From NCBI GenBank assembly GCA_946482575.1, contig CAMLRZ010000002.1, positions 1 through 64,000 of the forward strand: 64,000 bases of DNA. The letters run 5' to 3'. Of this stretch, positions 52,507 through 59,800 are shown in pieces. The notes under the pieces were generated by a model. That model was not told where the DNA came from. It saw nothing but the letters and a program-made list of their open reading frames with translations, and made no database searches. This DNA comes from an uncultured Candidatus Saccharibacteria bacterium (lineage in GTDB: Bacteria > Patescibacteria > Saccharimonadia > Saccharimonadales > UBA4665). How positions within the stretch are numbered: the first letter of the stretch is position 1; each line of letters starts with the position of its first letter. Made by a program: the position numbers and the translations under genes.

Positions 52507-53373
52507 ATGGATACCGTACAAAACGCTGTTACTTTTATTAACGATCATCGGTCAGTGCAGATTGGTATTACGCTCTTGGTAGCGGTGATACTCCAACTGC
52601 TCAGCCGCCTGCTCATAGACAGATTTGTACGTCGTGTGGTGGTGCAAAGTCATCATTATCACGATGCCGAAGAAGAGAAGAAGCGTGAAGATACCCTGGT
52701 AAGCGTGTTCCATACTGCGTTTGCTGTGGCTATTTGGACCATCACCTTAATGGTAGTGCTGTTTGAGATGCGAGTTAACATCGCCGGCCTGCTAACCGGT
52801 GCCGGTGTATTGGGTGTTGTAGTTAGCCTGGGTGCCAAAAATGCCATCGGCGACTTTTTAGCCGGTATTTTTATCATCGGCGAAAACCAGTATCGCGTAG
52901 GTGATATCATAACCTTGGCAACAGGCACAGGAACCGTATCAGGGGTGGTAGAAGATATTACGGTGCGCATCACCAAGCTGCGTGACTTGGACGGCTACTT
53001 GCACATTGTCTCGAATGGATCCATCGGCATTGTTACCAATATGACATTTCAGTTTGCCAACGTTAACGTGGATATTCCCGTGGCCTACGAGGCAGACGTA
53101 GACAAAGTGGTAAAAATCATTAACCAAGTGGGCGTGGCCATGATGGACGACAAAGAAATGGGTGGCGACGTTGTAGAGCCCATCCAATTTTTGCGAGTTG
53201 ATAACTTTGAAGACTCTTCTATGAAGGTAAAAGCGCTCGGTAAAGTGCGTGCCGGCACGCAGTGGGATGTGGCGGGCGAGTTCCGACGTCGGCTTATCAG
53301 CGCCTTCGACAAGAACCACATCGACATTCCGTACCAACAAATAGTAGTCCATAAATCAGAAAAAAAGAGGTAA
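52507..53373 (+). CDS. Small-conductance mechanosensitive channel (MscS type)
   Basis: A pressure valve that opens on hypo-osmotic shock. Three helices are visible: IGITLLVAVILQLLSRLLI, TAFAVAIWTITLMVVLFEM and the pore-lining AGLLTGAGVLGVVVSLGAKNAIGDFLAGIFII with the Gly/Ala packing pattern. The beta domain (VGDIITLATGTGTVSGVVEDITVRITKLRDLDGYLHIVSNGSI) and the alpha/beta vestibule domain follow. Length 288 is that of minimal MscS. The next gene starts 3 bases after its stop. Confidence 0.92.
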   Translation: MDTVQNAVTFINDHRSVQIGITLLVAVILQLLSRLLIDRFVRRVVVQSHHYHDAEEEKKREDTLVSVFHTAFAVAIWTITLMVVLFEMRVNIAGLLTGAGVLGVVVSLGAKNAIGDFLAGIFIIGENQYRVGDIITLATGTGTVSGVVEDITVRITKLRDLDGYLHIVSNGSIGIVTNMTFQFANVNVDIPVAYEADVDKVVKIINQVGVAMMDDKEMGGDVVEPIQFLRVDNFEDSSMKVKALGKVRAGTQWDVAGEFRRRLISAFDKNHIDIPYQQIVVHKSEKKR

Positions 53374-53375
53374 CC

Positions 53376-53681
53376 ATGAAGGCAACCTGGAAGGGCACGG
53401 TGATTGCCGAAGCGCCCAAAGAAGATCTTATTTACATCGAACAAAACTGGTACTTTCCGCCCACTAGTGTAAAAAAGGAGTTTCTGCGCGAAAGTCCGAC
53501 TCCGTACACCTGTCCCTGGAAAGGCGATTGCCAATACTTTGACGTGGGCAAAGACAACCAATGGAGCCACGATAACGCCTGGTCATACCCTAAGCCCAAG
53601 GCCTCGGCCATCGACACCGTTAAGAAAGATTTTAGCGGATATATAGCCTTTTGGCATGACGTGCAGGTAACTGAAGATTAA
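53376..53681 (+). CDS. DUF427 domain protein
   Basis: This 101-residue protein is a single DUF427 domain: VIAEAPKEDLIYIEQNWYFPPTSVKKEFL, YTCPWKGDCQYFDV (the conserved CPWKG motif) and AWSYPKPKASAIDTVKKDFSGYIAFW. The domain has no established activity. It starts 3 bases after mscS with AAAAAAGAGG before the ATG, so the two are co-expressed. Confidence 0.9.
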   Translation: MKATWKGTVIAEAPKEDLIYIEQNWYFPPTSVKKEFLRESPTPYTCPWKGDCQYFDVGKDNQWSHDNAWSYPKPKASAIDTVKKDFSGYIAFWHDVQVTED

Positions 53682-53684
53682 GAA

Positions 53685-53709
53685 AAGCGCCGGTAAATAT
53701 CCGGCGCTT
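53685..53709 (-). terminator. Terminator between convergent genes
   Basis: AAGCGCCGG pairs with CCGGCGCTT around TAAATAT. On the minus strand it is followed by TTCTTAA, on the plus strand by CCTATAGG, so it mainly serves the minus-strand LPXTG gene. Confidence 0.7.
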
Positions 53710-53729
53710 CCTATAGGTGACAGAACTGA

Positions 53730-54431
53730 TTAGTTGTTCTGTGTTTGACGTTGCAGGTACTTCAAGCGAACAAAGTAACCAGCAGCCATTGCCAGCAAAC
53801 CAAGCATAATGGTGCTAGCTGGACCAGTCTGTGGCAGAGCAGTAACTTCAGTTGCTGGTGCTACGGGCGTAGGGGTCTCGGTTGGGGTGGTAGTGGCAGG
53901 AGGTGTTGGCGTAGGGGTCTCTTCCTTGGGAGGAACAGTTACCTTCACAACAGCTGTGTCACAGCCCTTTTGAGGATTGTCGTTGACAGCGGTGTTGCCA
54001 GTAAAGCAGGCTTTGTTGGTAATAGTGGTGTCAGCAGTGGCGGTTACCTTAACTTGGTATTCCTTGGTTACGCTCTGTTTTGGCTTTAGCGTGCCCAGGT
54101 TTTCGTTAATGGTGCGTTGAGCAGCATTACTTACGAATTCCAAGCCGTCAGGCAACGTGTCGGTCATAACCGTGTTAACCATGTCGTTTTTACCGTCATC
54201 GTTAGTCTGCGCGTTGCTAACTGTGATAACGTAGGTCAAAATGTCGCCAGGGGCTGCGGCTACAGCGTCTGAGGTGCTGTTGGCGTCGCGGAGCTCACCT
54301 TTGGCAGTTACATTCTGCACTTTCTTTATGATCTTACCTTCAGGGTGCCATGCGAATGCAGGGGAAGCAACAGCTGCTACCAGCCCAAGGCTTACAACAC
54401 CGCTTACAACAAGAGTTTGTACTTTGTTCAT
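53730..54431 (-). CDS. LPXTG cell-wall-sorted protein with DUF11-type repeat domain
   Basis: A 233-residue secreted protein. The signal peptide (VSGVVSLGLVAAVASPAFA, cut near 27) leads to one DUF11-like beta-sandwich: PGDILTYVITVSNAQ, VTDTLPDGLEFVSN-like and TITNKACFTGN, with two Cys (142 and 157) that may pair. A Thr/Pro spacer (170-195) comes before LPQTG (199-203), a hydrophobic helix and a positively charged tail, the full sortase sorting signal. No sortase gene lies in the window. A strong promoter (TTGACT, 16 bases, TATAAT) and AAAGGAG suggest high expression. A structural surface role is inference. Confidence 0.88.
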   Translation of the reverse strand: MNKVQTLVVSGVVSLGLVAAVASPAFAWHPEGKIIKKVQNVTAKGELRDANSTSDAVAAAPGDILTYVITVSNAQTNDDGKNDMVNTVMTDTLPDGLEFVSNAAQRTINENLGTLKPKQSVTKEYQVKVTATADTTITNKACFTGNTAVNDNPQKGCDTAVVKVTVPPKEETPTPTPPATTTPTETPTPVAPATEVTALPQTGPASTIMLGLLAMAAGYFVRLKYLQRQTQNN

Positions 54432-54495
54432 AGCAATTATTCTCCTTTAGGCTCACGGGGAAAAGACCGGGTGAGTCTCTCAATTACTAAGCCCC

Positions 54496-54523
54496 ATTAT
54501 ACTCTTTTTAAGCTATTAGTCAA
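54496..54523 (-). promoter_or_regulatory. Promoter of the LPXTG protein gene
   Basis: Minus strand: TTGACT (54518-54523), 16 bases, TATAAT (54496-54501). The leader of about 60 bases ends in AAAGGAG. Confidence 0.85.
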
Positions 54524-54598
54524 TAAATCTGCAGAAAAGCAATACCGGAATGTGATTTATGTCACTGTAAGAGGGCTTTTTGCCCATAAATTTAAAGC

Positions 54599-54627
54599 TT
54601 GGCCTTGGGGTGAATAACCGGTATAGT
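54599..54627 (+). promoter_or_regulatory. Promoter of the heliorhodopsin gene (leaderless)
   Basis: TTGGCC, 17 bases, TATAGT, then 6 bases to the ATG. Confidence 0.55.
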
Positions 54628-54633
54628 TTAGGT

Positions 54634-55548
54634 ATGGCATCAGCAAAGAAGAGACGAACCCAGAGCAAGAAAAAAGAGGCCGCGACCAAAAAATCGGTAG
54701 CCCCAACCCCTGAATTAGTAGAGGAACCGGCTGGCGCCGTGGTGACTGACGACGTCAACCTTATGACCGATCTGCCGCAACCTACTAAATATGACCGCTT
54801 ACATAGCTGGAATAAATGGCTAGCTTGGATTCATGCTCTACAAGGTATAGCTATCCTGGTGCTAAGTGCGAACACGCTCTTACCCATTACTACCTCGTAC
54901 CTTACGCTTAACCCTTTGGCAGAAAAGGTAACGCTGGTTCCGGCCACGCACCACCTCTTTGACATTAACTTGGCGTGGCTTGTGGCCGCATTCTTCTTTA
55001 TGTCGGCTACCGCTCACTGCCTATTGGCTACCGTGTATCGCAAGCGCTACGAATCAGAGCTCAAGCAGGGCATGAACCGTTTACGATGGATTGAATATTC
55101 GGTAAGTGCCAGCACTATGATGGTGGCTATCGCGCTGCTAAGCGGTATTTATGATCTCTCTACGCTGATCATGATCTTTGCACTCGACCTAATTATGAAC
55201 TTGCTAGGCCTGGCCATGGAAATCTACAACCAAGGCAAACGCAATGCCCCAAACTGGCTTGCGTATGGCATCGGTTGCGTAGCTGGAGTTGTGCCATGGA
55301 TTGTTTTTGCAATCTACGTATTCGGAGCAAATGTGTATGGCGCGGGCAACATCCCAACGTTTGTCTACTGGATTTACGCCAGCATCTTTGTATTCTTTAA
55401 CAGTTTTGCAATAAATATGTACCTACAATACAAGCGTGTAGGCAAGTGGGCAGACTATTTGTACGGTGAGCGTATGTACATGATCTTGAGCTTGGTTGCC
55501 AAAACCCTGCTAGCGTGGCAGGTGTTCGCAGGTACGCTTAGGCCATAA
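54634..55548 (+). CDS. Heliorhodopsin
   Basis: A seven-helix retinal protein of the heliorhodopsin family, which has inverted topology (N-terminus inside) and no pump activity; members are thought to be light sensors or regulators. The 304 residues carry a Lys-rich, probably cytoplasmic tail (1-55), then RLHSWNKWLAWIHALQGIAI (helix A), RWIEYSVSASTMMVAIALLS (helix C) with the counterion Glu154, PNWLAYGIGCVAGVVPWIVF (helix E), and the diagnostic last helix LSLVAKTLLAWQVFAG with the Schiff-base Lys290. The ATG at 54634 follows TATAGT by 6 bases. Its stop overlaps the HAD gene by one base, so they are coupled. No carotenoid or retinal gene is in the window. Confidence 0.93.
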   Translation: MASAKKRRTQSKKKEAATKKSVAPTPELVEEPAGAVVTDDVNLMTDLPQPTKYDRLHSWNKWLAWIHALQGIAILVLSANTLLPITTSYLTLNPLAEKVTLVPATHHLFDINLAWLVAAFFFMSATAHCLLATVYRKRYESELKQGMNRLRWIEYSVSASTMMVAIALLSGIYDLSTLIMIFALDLIMNLLGLAMEIYNQGKRNAPNWLAYGIGCVAGVVPWIVFAIYVFGANVYGAGNIPTFVYWIYASIFVFFNSFAINMYLQYKRVGKWADYLYGERMYMILSLVAKTLLAWQVFAGTLRP

Positions 55549-56171
55549 TGCGTACAGTATTATTTGATTTTGATGGAACTATTGCCGACAGCTTTGACGT
55601 TGTGGTAGATATTTTTTATGAATTAACGGGGCACGAGCGCATTACTGACCCCGCAGAGGTAGCGCGATTGCGCAAGCAGCCCATGATGCGGGTAGCCAAA
55701 GAGATGCACGTGAATCCTATTCAGATACCTCGACTCTTGATTAAAGGCCGCAAGATGATGCACGATAAGTTAACAGAGGTACCAGCCTTTGAAGGCATAG
55801 CCGACGCGCTACAAACACTACAAAGCCAAGGTTATCACCTGTATGTAATGAGCTCAAATAGTACTCAAAATGTTCAGGCATTCTTGAAAACCACAAAGTT
55901 GGATACATATTTTGAGGAAGTGTATGGCAATATCGGTTTGCTCAACAAAGCGGCAGCCATTCGTAAAGTCATGCGTCAGAATGGGCTGCAGCCACACGAG
56001 TGCGTCTATATTGGCGACGAATCCCGTGATATAGATGGCGCCAAGAAAGCAGGCGTGGGCATGGTTTCGGTGGCATGGGGATACAATGACGTGTCTTTGC
56101 TTCGCGACCATCATCCTGACGCGATAGTAGAACACCCCAGTGAATTAGTTGCCGCAATAAAGAAAGTGTAG
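55548..56171 (+). CDS. HAD-superfamily hydrolase (phosphoglycolate phosphatase-like)
   Basis: A 207-residue phosphatase. Motif I is FDFDGTIADS (7-16) with the nucleophile Asp, motif II YVMSSNST, and motif III/IV KAAAIRKVM...VYIGDESRDIDGAKKAGVGMVSVAWG. The cap between 18 and 80 is a small helical one (RMAKEM-type). Likely substrates are small phosphate esters; the specific one is unknown. The ATG overlaps the heliorhodopsin stop (TAATG), so translation follows it directly. Confidence 0.88.
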   Translation: MRTVLFDFDGTIADSFDVVVDIFYELTGHERITDPAEVARLRKQPMMRVAKEMHVNPIQIPRLLIKGRKMMHDKLTEVPAFEGIADALQTLQSQGYHLYVMSSNSTQNVQAFLKTTKLDTYFEEVYGNIGLLNKAAAIRKVMRQNGLQPHECVYIGDESRDIDGAKKAGVGMVSVAWGYNDVSLLRDHHPDAIVEHPSELVAAIKKV

Positions 56172-56174
56172 AAA

Positions 56175-57428
56175 ATGCAAGAAGAAGTTACAATTGAAAA
56201 GCTCGTTCATGGTGGTCAAGGTTTGGCTACGTTGCCTGATGGCCAAAAAGTATTTGTGTGGGGCGCATTGCCCGGCGAAAAGGCTACAATTCGGATCATT
56301 AAAAAGAAACGATCATACGCCGAGGCAATTGCCGAAGAAATTTCGCAGCCGTCGCCTGTGCGTGTCGCAGCTCGCGAAGAGAATTATTTAGCCACCAGCC
56401 CCTGGCAAATTATAGATTTTACAGCCGAGAATGAATACAAAAAGCGTATTGTTAGTGAACTATTTGTGCAAGCCCATGTAACAATCCCTGATGACTTTGC
56501 TATGACCACGGCTGGCCCTGAGTGGCAATATCGCAATAAGATGGAGTACAGCTTCTGGGGTGACGATGATGGATTACACCTGGCGCTGCATAACCGAGGC
56601 TCGCATCACAAGACAATTGTGCAGGGTAGTGAACTGGCCTTACCGGCGCTGGACGCTGGTGCTCGTGCCGTTGTGGCAGAGCTGCAAAAATACAATCCTC
56701 GCGCCGGCGACTTGAAGACAATAATTGTTCGATGTTCGCAAAATGGCGAGGTAGTGGTGTCGTTGTTTACCAAGCGCGAAGACTTTCATAAAATCCAGCT
56801 TCCTGCGGAAGTAAAAGGCATGAACGTCTACTATTCCAACCCCAAGAGCCCGGCCAGTGTGCCCACCAAGCTCCTCTACACGCTGGGCGACGTTACTCTT
56901 ACCGACGATCTATTAGGCAAGACATTCACCTATGATGCGGATTCATTCTTTCAGGTAAATATCCCTGTTTTTGAAGCTGCGTTGCAGCGTATTCAGGAAC
57001 ATGGCGCTACCGATAATTTGGTGGACATGTACGCTGGTGTGGGAAGTATTGGGCTAAGTGTGGCAAAACAGCACGTTGAACTGGTGGAGGCCGATGCTGC
57101 AACTGCCGCAATGGCACGGGTCAATGCACAAAAATCGGGCGTAGATGCCGAAGTGGTAGAGTCACCAAGCGAAAAAGTATTGGACTACATTGTGCCAGAT
57201 AAAACTATAATTTTTGATCCACCGCGCGCTGGCTTGCACGACAAAGTGGTGCAAAAAACGCTGGAAGCCTTGCCACCCAAGGTAATGTACCTTAGCTGCA
57301 ACCCAGCTACGCAGGCTCGTGATTTAGCGCTGCTGCAAGAGGCCTATGAAATCACCTATTTTGAAGGGTTTAACTTCTTTCCGCACACGCCCCATATTGA
57401 AACGCTAGCGGTTCTAACCAAAAAATAG
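56175..57428 (+). CDS. RlmD/TrmA-type RNA (uracil-5-)-methyltransferase
   Basis: Methylates a uridine in rRNA or tRNA. A TRAM RNA-binding domain (1-60: EVTIEKLVHGGQGLATLPDGQKVFV) precedes the methyltransferase: FQVNIPVFEAALQRI, NLVDMYAGVGSIGLSVA (SAM motif), IIFDPPRAGLHDKVV and VMYLSCNPATQARDLALL, which holds the catalytic Cys. The four Cys that bind Fe-S in RlmD are missing (LATSPWQIIDFTAENEYK takes that place), so it is a cluster-free form. The exact position modified cannot be read. It starts 3 bases after the HAD gene. Confidence 0.88.
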   Translation: MQEEVTIEKLVHGGQGLATLPDGQKVFVWGALPGEKATIRIIKKKRSYAEAIAEEISQPSPVRVAAREENYLATSPWQIIDFTAENEYKKRIVSELFVQAHVTIPDDFAMTTAGPEWQYRNKMEYSFWGDDDGLHLALHNRGSHHKTIVQGSELALPALDAGARAVVAELQKYNPRAGDLKTIIVRCSQNGEVVVSLFTKREDFHKIQLPAEVKGMNVYYSNPKSPASVPTKLLYTLGDVTLTDDLLGKTFTYDADSFFQVNIPVFEAALQRIQEHGATDNLVDMYAGVGSIGLSVAKQHVELVEADAATAAMARVNAQKSGVDAEVVESPSEKVLDYIVPDKTIIFDPPRAGLHDKVVQKTLEALPPKVMYLSCNPATQARDLALLQEAYEITYFEGFNFFPHTPHIETLAVLTKK

Positions 57429-57441
57429 GTATACTAAGCAG

Positions 57442-58233
57442 ATGGCAAACAACTACTGGAGGGAACGCTCTGTGCCGTATAAGCCAGGGCAAAAGACTGC
57501 GTACAAACTGAGTCGCAGTAAAATCGAGCTATTTATGCAGTGTCCACGCTGTTTTTGGCTGGATACTCGTTTGAAAATTAAGCGTCCTGACAGTCCTCCG
57601 TTTAATATCAACAAAGCAATCGACGAGCTGTTTAAACGGGAGTTCGATAGCTACCGTACCAAAGGCGAGCCACACCCGATTATGCTCGAGAACAATGTCG
57701 CTGCTGTGCCGTTTATGCACGAAAAACTGGATGATTGGCGCGAGAACTTTGTGGGTGTGCAATTTGTGCACCAGCCAACCAACTTGCTTATTTTTGGTGC
57801 GGTAGATGATCTGTGGGTCACCGAAGACGGTCAGGTAATCGTGGTGGACTATAAAGCCACAGCCAAAGATAAGGAAGTGTCTATTAGCGCGGGCTGGCAA
57901 ATTAGCTACAAGCGCCAAATGGAGATTTACCAGTGGCTTTTACGCCAAAACGGCTTTAACGTGCAGCCCACCGGCTATTTTGTATACACAAACGGCCGAT
58001 TCGATATAGATATAAACGGCTTTTTCAATAAGCTTGAATTTAAGACCAAGCTTATTCCATACACCGGTGATGACAGCTGGGTAGAGCCAACAATCGAGAG
58101 AATGAAGGCCTGCATGGACGGTGAGATGCCGCAAATGGGCGATAGTATCATGGGTGGACCGTGTGATTTTTGCATGTATGCTCGTGCACGAACTGAGCTT
58201 ACGGTGAATCATTTGATGAAGAAAGGCAAGTAG
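57442..58233 (+). CDS. PD-(D/E)XK nuclease-fold protein with Cys cluster (Cas4/RecB-like)
   Basis: A 263-residue protein of the PD-(D/E)XK superfamily. LSRSKIELFMQCPRCFWLDTRL opens it. FGAVDDLWVTEDGQVIVVDYKAT (about 120-145) is the catalytic D...DxK motif, and KRQMEIYQWLLRQNG the Q-motif helix. Two Cys at each end (CPRC near 32-35, CDFC near 242-245) form the Fe-S cluster of Cas4 and AddB/RecB nucleases. No helicase, Cas1 or CRISPR is nearby, so the role is probably general DNA repair or processing (inference). TATACT lies 6 bases before the ATG, so it may have its own leaderless promoter 13 bases after the methyltransferase stop. Confidence 0.78.
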   Translation: MANNYWRERSVPYKPGQKTAYKLSRSKIELFMQCPRCFWLDTRLKIKRPDSPPFNINKAIDELFKREFDSYRTKGEPHPIMLENNVAAVPFMHEKLDDWRENFVGVQFVHQPTNLLIFGAVDDLWVTEDGQVIVVDYKATAKDKEVSISAGWQISYKRQMEIYQWLLRQNGFNVQPTGYFVYTNGRFDIDINGFFNKLEFKTKLIPYTGDDSWVEPTIERMKACMDGEMPQMGDSIMGGPCDFCMYARARTELTVNHLMKKGK

Positions 58234-58238
58234 GCGGA

Positions 58239-58290
58239 CGGACGATGAGGTGTGGTGGGGCGCGGCGAGGCGCACACCTCATCGTGTCCG
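58239..58290 (-). terminator. GC-rich stem-loop after the small membrane gene
   Basis: GATGAGGTGTG (58244-58254) pairs exactly with CACACCTCATC (58273-58283), extended by GGAC/GTCC outside. The loop is GC-rich. There is no T-run. It marks a third GC-rich patch. Confidence 0.55.
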
Positions 58291-58297
58291 GGCGGGG

Positions 58298-58525
58298 TTA
58301 TTTCAGGCTCTTTACGAGCTCTGGAACTGTTCCGGCGCTCAGAGCCTTGAAAAACAACTGCTGCTGCGAGCGCTGATGCGAATCGAGGAGGTATCGCCGC
58401 TGGAAGGCGGTGGCTGTCTGGGGCGTCCGGCTCACCTCGTGAGCCAGGGTACGCAGCAAACTCCAAAAGAGCATGCCTGCGAACAGCGCGAAGAAGACAG
58501 TGACGGCTATGGCTGCAGAACTCAT
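58298..58525 (-). CDS. Small single-helix membrane protein, GC-rich gene
   Basis: A 75-residue protein with one N-terminal helix (AAIAVTVFFALFAGMLFWSLL, 4-24), then a basic and Gln-rich segment (HEVSRTPQTATAFQRRYLLDSHQRSQQQLFFKAL). ATGGGG precedes the ATG. The gene is much richer in GC than its neighbours, has its own promoter (58602-58630) and a GC-rich stem-loop behind it. Function unknown. Confidence 0.55.
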   Translation of the reverse strand: MSSAAIAVTVFFALFAGMLFWSLLRTLAHEVSRTPQTATAFQRRYLLDSHQRSQQQLFFKALSAGTVPELVKSLK

Positions 58526-58601
58526 GGCGATTCCCCATCAATTGTGACTCGTGGACCTACTTGCCTTAAGGCTCTCGGTACGAACCGTACTCGATGCGAA
58601 C

Positions 58602-58630
58602 AGTATAGCGTATCTTTGCAATTTCTACAA
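58602..58630 (-). promoter_or_regulatory. Promoter of the small membrane gene
   Basis: Minus strand: TTGTAG (58625-58630), 17 bases, TATACT (58602-58607). The -35 region touches the 3' end of the neighbouring gene. Confidence 0.6.
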
Positions 58631-58633
58631 CAA

Positions 58634-59800
58634 TCAGGCGTGGCTGGCGGGGAAGCTATGGCGAAAGAGGGGCTCGTCTAGGGATTGAGCAGTATGGTCT
58701 TTAAAGGCATGGCGCTCGGCACGCTCCAGAGCATTAACAACTGTTTCCGGCGTGCGGTTAACTTGCTGGTCCATGAGCAAAAAGTTCAGTTCGTTACGAG
58801 GAATAGAGAGCTGATCGATGCGCGTAACAGGGATATTGCGATGCAGGTTGGCGGTGAGTGTCTGGCGTTCAATCCAGGCGGCGATGCTTGTTTCGGTGTG
58901 CAGCGACAGTATTTCTTTCATACGCAAGCGCCATTCTTGCTGGCGGATAAGCCGATTACTCCGCGTTTGCCACAGTGATCGCAGCGCTTCCTCGGTAAAC
59001 GCGTGTCCCAGCATGTCGATGTACTGTTTGTGCAATACGGTGGGCACAAAAAGATGGTCGGTTTTATTGGTATTCAATGAGTTCAACCAGCGCCGCTCTT
59101 TGATAATTTGCATTGCTTCGTCAAAATCGGTGGTATATTCGCCCAAGTCTAGCAAAATCAGCTCGACTTTTTTGCCGTCACTGCGCACGCCCATGTTTTC
59201 AATCTTAAGACTCATCTCAAAAATACCATATTTCCAGAGTCGATAATGGGTGTTGATTACTGCCCGCAATAATTGCTTGGCCGCCGGAATGTCGGGTGCA
59301 CTCAAGCGGCGCGGAGGCAAGTAGGCCAACCGAAAACGATGCAGGTAGAGCGACATGGGAGTCACGTAGTCTTGTGTGAAGTAGAGCGGCATAAAATAGT
59401 CGGGCTCGTCTTTGGGGACGGCTGCCAGCACCGGTACAATTTTAATATTGCCAAACAGCCGCATAAGCTGTTTATCGCTGGCGTATATTCCCTGTAATAC
59501 AGCAGGTAGCTGCTGTTTATGAATGAGCAGCTGATGTGTGCGGCGCTCAATTTCCCCCGGCGAGAGCCCTAGTCGTTGCAGGTGCGGTCCAATGGCTCGC
59601 TTTGTTTCGCCGAAGTCCAGAGGTACTTTTACGACACGCCCCGTTGATATGCCATCAAGTGACGATATTTTATAAATGCGGAATTGCGCCCCGTGGTCAA
59701 CAAACGTATAGCGATAATAAGACCCCACAATGTCCGGTATTTGGGGCATCGCTCCTTGGGAGGGCGTTTCGGGCAGTTGCCATTCGTCCATTTTTACCAT
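58634..59800 (-). CDS. Kinase-fold-like protein, type A (copy 2)
   Basis: A 388-residue protein, fourth in a cluster of related genes. Residues 34-40 (VDHGAQF) and RIYKI resemble a kinase glycine loop, and GRVVKVP (Lys58) the ATP-binding lysine. IFEMSLKIENMGV (Lys199, Asn202) and LILLDLGEY (Asp218) resemble the catalytic loop and DFG motif. The HRD Asp is replaced: MSLKIEN stands where RDLKPEN would be. HYRLWKYGIFE precedes it. The C-terminal third is helical and basic (EEALRSLWQTRSNRLIRQQEWRLR). No family is recognised with certainty; YrbL or aminoglycoside phosphotransferase-like folds are the nearest analogy. Its start overlaps the preceding gene by 7 bases. Confidence 0.6.
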   Translation of the reverse strand: MVKMDEWQLPETPSQGAMPQIPDIVGSYYRYTFVDHGAQFRIYKISSLDGISTGRVVKVPLDFGETKRAIGPHLQRLGLSPGEIERRTHQLLIHKQQLPAVLQGIYASDKQLMRLFGNIKIVPVLAAVPKDEPDYFMPLYFTQDYVTPMSLYLHRFRLAYLPPRRLSAPDIPAAKQLLRAVINTHYRLWKYGIFEMSLKIENMGVRSDGKKVELILLDLGEYTTDFDEAMQIIKERRWLNSLNTNKTDHLFVPTVLHKQYIDMLGHAFTEEALRSLWQTRSNRLIRQQEWRLRMKEILSLHTETSIAAWIERQTLTANLHRNIPVTRIDQLSIPRNELNFLLMDQQVNRTPETVVNALERAERHAFKDHTAQSLDEPLFRHSFPASHA

